The notes under the pieces were generated by a model, which had not been told where the DNA came from, did not search any database, and saw only the letters and a program-made list of their open reading frames with translations. Both the position numbers and the translations under genes were made by a program. A stretch of DNA of 64,000 nucleotides, taken from the NCBI GenBank assembly GCA_020723305.1, contig DYJC01000003.1, positions 206,418-270,417 of the forward strand, in the 5' to 3' direction. How positions within the stretch are numbered: the first letter of the stretch is position 1; each line of letters opens with the position of its first letter. Origin of the DNA: Desulfosudis oleivorans. GTDB lineage: Bacteria; Desulfobacterota; Desulfobacteria; Desulfobacterales; SURF-7. Shown piece after piece: positions 61,678 to 64,000 of this stretch.

Positions 61678-62928
61678 ATGAAAAATCAACTTCAAAATCG
61701 ATTGGACCGCAGGATGGTTATCCCCTATGGCCGTCAAACCATCACCGAACAGGACATTCATGCAGTCCTTAACGTATTGCAGGCAGATTATCTTACCACG
61801 GGTCCGACAATCGAAGCATTTGAAACACAATTTTCAGAATATGTGGGTTCATCTTATGCAGTTGCGGTTTCGAGTGGTACGGCCGCACTTCACGCAGCCA
61901 TGTTCGCGATTGGAATCGGACCGGGAGATGAGGTGATTGTTCCTCCGATTACCTTTGCAGCAACGGCCAATGCGGTTGTTTATCAGGGAGCGACTCCGGT
62001 GTTTGCGGATGTGAGTCCGGATACTCTTCTGATCGATCCGTTCAAGGTGATTAAAAAGATCACGCCAAAAACAAAAGCGATTATTGCCGTTGATTATGCC
62101 GGTCAGCCTTGCGATTATCTTTCTTTGCGGCTGATCGCAGAGCAGAACAACCTTTTCTTGATATCCGATGCGTGCCATGCACTCGGGGCCGAGTACCGGG
62201 GAAGGAGAACCGGCAGTTTGGCGGACATCACGGTTTTCAGTTTTCATCCGGTAAAGCACATCACTACCGGTGAGGGAGGAATGATCACAACCGATCAAAA
62301 ATCCCTTGCAGAAAAAATGAGGCTGTTCCGCAATCATGGAATCAATTCAGATCATCGCAGCAGGCAAAAGACCGGAACCTGGTACTATGAGATGGTGGAG
62401 CTGGGCTATAATTACCGGATTTCCGATATTCAGTGCGCCCTCGGGATCAGCCAGCTCCGGCAGTTGCCGGATTTCCTTGACATCCGGAGAAAAATAGCCC
62501 GGCATTATGATACCGCATTTTCCGGGGAAACTTTGATTCAGCCGTTGTCCTCCGGTTCCGATATCCTGCACGCCTATCATCTGTATGTTGTCCGGATTGA
62601 TTTTTCAAAACTGAAAGTCAACCGGAAAACGATTTTTACGATTCTTCATGAGAACGGGATTGGAACCAATGTTCATTATATTCCGGTACATCTTCATCCT
62701 TTTTACCGGGAAAAGTTCCATACCCGGAAAGGACTCTGCCCTGTTGCGGAAAAAGCGTATGATCAGATTTTGTCCTTACCGATTTTTTCATCCATGACAA
62801 GCGCGGAAGCGGATTATTGTTCCAATACGCTCATGGAGGTGGTTGAATCCGCACTGCCGGAAAGACCGGGTGATAACGAATTCTATGAATCATTTCATCA
62901 CATACCATTAGGAGAGAGCCATGCCTGA
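61678..62928 (+). CDS. pseC: UDP-4-amino-4,6-dideoxy-GlcNAc aminotransferase PseC
   Basis: 416-residue PLP-dependent DegT/DnrJ/EryC1-family transaminase. Motifs: AVAVSSGTAALHAAMFAIGI, VIVPPITFAATANAVVYQGA, LISDACHALGAEYRGRR, and the PLP-lysine segment VFSFHPVKHITTGEGGMI. It aminates the PseB product (second step of pseudaminic acid synthesis). The start at 61678 has no strong ribosome site; an ATG 12 codons in (MVIPYGRQTITEQ) matches the usual family N-terminus and is an alternative. Ends 8 bp inside the methylase gene. Confidence 0.94.
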   Translation: MKNQLQNRLDRRMVIPYGRQTITEQDIHAVLNVLQADYLTTGPTIEAFETQFSEYVGSSYAVAVSSGTAALHAAMFAIGIGPGDEVIVPPITFAATANAVVYQGATPVFADVSPDTLLIDPFKVIKKITPKTKAIIAVDYAGQPCDYLSLRLIAEQNNLFLISDACHALGAEYRGRRTGSLADITVFSFHPVKHITTGEGGMITTDQKSLAEKMRLFRNHGINSDHRSRQKTGTWYYEMVELGYNYRISDIQCALGISQLRQLPDFLDIRRKIARHYDTAFSGETLIQPLSSGSDILHAYHLYVVRIDFSKLKVNRKTIFTILHENGIGTNVHYIPVHLHPFYREKFHTRKGLCPVAEKAYDQILSLPIFSSMTSAEADYCSNTLMEVVESALPERPGDNEFYESFHHIPLGESHA

Positions 62929-63544
62929 AACAGCATATTCGGAAGTATCACGACTTGAGCATTTGTGGGGAGGGGAGTTCGGAAATGATTATGTGGATCG
63001 GAACCGGGATGCCCAGAACGGGCGTGAACCGTTCTGGAAGAATCTGACTGCCCGATATGAGATTGAAAATGTCCTGGAAGTCGGATGCAACGTAGGCGCA
63101 AACCTTTACTGGCTGAATCGATACATGGAAAGCAGAAGCGTCTTTGGTGTGGATATCAACGAAAAGGCCCTGAAGGAATTGAAAAAGCGGAATCCGGAAG
63201 TCAATGCCATATGGTCTCCGGCAAAAGAGCTGCCTTTCCGGGATCGGTATTTTGATCTGGTATTCACGACCGGAGTGCTGATTCACCAGACTCCTGCTTC
63301 GCTGCCCATGGTGCTGTCCGAAATTGTAAGGTGTTCCCGGAAATATGTTCTGTGTGCAGAGTATTTTGCAGAAGAGCTCACCGAGATACCCTATCGAAAT
63401 CAGCGGGGCGCTTTGTTTAAACAGAATTACGGCAAAATTTATCAGGATCTTTTTCCAAAATTAAGTCTGGTGGAAAAAGGATTTTTATCGAAAGAAACAG
63501 GCGGATGGGATGATGTGACATACTGGTTGTTCCGGAAATATTAG
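62921..63544 (+). CDS. Pseudaminic acid biosynthesis-associated methylase
   Basis: 207-residue class I SAM methyltransferase. SAM motif VLEVGCNVGANLYWLNRYME and the central FDLVFTTGVLIHQTPASLPM are of the PseB-cluster-linked methylase family. N-terminus RLEHLWGGEFGNDYVDRNRD. It overlaps the pseC end by 8 bp with GGAGAG upstream. Probably methylates a pseudaminic acid derivative or its carrier; substrate not established. Confidence 0.88.
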   Translation: MPETAYSEVSRLEHLWGGEFGNDYVDRNRDAQNGREPFWKNLTARYEIENVLEVGCNVGANLYWLNRYMESRSVFGVDINEKALKELKKRNPEVNAIWSPAKELPFRDRYFDLVFTTGVLIHQTPASLPMVLSEIVRCSRKYVLCAEYFAEELTEIPYRNQRGALFKQNYGKIYQDLFPKLSLVEKGFLSKETGGWDDVTYWLFRKY

Positions 63545-63562
63545 CAAAACAAGGAGAAAAAA

Positions 63563-64000
63563 ATGAACATCGCGATCATCGTACCCTGTGTCAGACCATA
63601 TATGAAGAAGGCGTATTTCCCGACCGGAATTGCATATGTAGCAACAGCTATGAAAAAAGCGGGATATGAATTTGATATCATCGATATTGAAGCACACCGG
63701 TATACGGATGATGAACTGGCAATGCTTCTTCGGAAAAAAACCTATGATGTTATTGCTCTGGGAACACTGGTGTCCGGATACAAGTATGTCAAGACGATTG
63801 TATCCATAGCCCGATCCGCCAATCCGGAAAGCGTTATTATCGCCGGTAACTCCGTTGCATCATCCATTCCCGAATTTCTCCTGCAAAACACCGAAGTCGA
63901 TATTGCGGTCAAGGGAGAAGGGGAAAACACCATGGTCCAGCTCCTTGCCGCTCTTGAAAACGGACAGCCGCTGGATCAGGTAAAAGGGATCGTATTTTTG
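63563..64000 (+). CDS. B12-binding domain radical SAM protein (5' part, cut by window edge)
   Basis: 146 codons to the window end. AAGGAG lies before the ATG. The sequence MNIAIIVPCVRPYMKKAYFP followed by GIAYVATAMKKAGYEFDIID and DVIALGTLVSGYKYVKTIVS is an N-terminal cobalamin-binding-like domain; VIIAGNSVASSIPEFLLQNT and VKGEGENTMVQLLAAL are typical before a radical SAM core, which lies beyond the window. In pse clusters such enzymes may modify the sugar (for example methyl transfer); inferred from position. Confidence 0.82.
   Translation, partial: MNIAIIVPCVRPYMKKAYFPTGIAYVATAMKKAGYEFDIIDIEAHRYTDDELAMLLRKKTYDVIALGTLVSGYKYVKTIVSIARSANPESVIIAGNSVASSIPEFLLQNTEVDIAVKGEGENTMVQLLAALENGQPLDQVKGIVFL

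Overview
The window looks like part of the chromosome of a motile, respiring, anaerobic Gram-negative bacterium, most likely a sulfate-reducer-like member of the Desulfobacterota (Desulfobacterales type). This is inferred from gene content: a NrfHA ammonia-forming nitrite reductase, many PAS/hybrid histidine kinases, a dihydroorotate-dehydrogenase-like flavoprotein, an Hdr/GlpC-like iron-sulfur protein, lipoproteins with outer-membrane export systems, and flagellar genes. No rRNA is present, so the taxonomy stays tentative.

Layout. 1-10.9 kb: nrfHA (nrfA runs off the left edge), glycogen phosphorylase, a solitary Liv-type binding protein followed by a chemoreceptor, and an amidohydrolase with a PuuB-like flavin oxidase. 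11-14.5 kb: an orphan solute-binding protein, a decayed BRO-type phage antirepressor, and a promoter/operator-driven pair (58-aa Cys-containing peptide plus a 459-aa unrecognised HTH/repeat protein). 14.6-20.8 kb: DHOD-like enzyme, exported DUF6448-type protein, radical SAM ArsS-type enzyme with its peroxidase-like partner, and an Fe-S (CCG-domain) protein next to an AlkB-type membrane monooxygenase. 20.9-30.5 kb: exported PCMT, a complete MacAB/TolC-type export operon, an SMP-30-like protein, a small lipoprotein and an OmpR-type two-component system. 30.5-36.3 kb: Cache-type sensor protein, solute-binding protein plus hybrid kinase, GNAT enzyme. 36.4-40 kb: an accessory, partly decayed stretch (SDR remnant, UshA-like lipoprotein, DUF4143 remnant, vapBC, frameshifted exported gene). 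40.3-48.4 kb: tRNA-Glu and tRNA-Lys, birA, motAB-like stator genes, and a single-chain biotin-dependent carboxylase. 48.5-52.3 kb: a flagellin operon with a hendecad-repeat protein and a SprA/CJM1_0395-type HExxH protein, then a tandem-repeat exported coiled-coil protein. 52.7-60.1 kb: three consecutive PAS histidine kinases with a truncated receiver remnant between the first two. 60.4-64 kb: pseudaminic acid genes (a MerR-PseB fusion, PseC, a methylase) and the start of a B12-binding radical SAM gene; they probably supply sugar for flagellin glycosylation.

Dispersed repeats are a main feature. Four intergenic copies of an exactly 122-bp element with 15-bp terminal inverted repeats (three flanked by 4-bp direct repeats) plus one degenerate copy form a MITE family. 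A second family has TGTAATCAAAACTGTT ends, and two REP/BIME-like elements are also present. No transposase, CRISPR array or rRNA was found.

Most notable for follow-up: the MerR-PseB fusion, the operator-controlled 58-aa/459-aa pair, the AlkB homologue with an Fe-S partner in an apparent anaerobe, the 122-bp MITE family, and the hendecad and tetradecapeptide repeat proteins around the flagellin locus.
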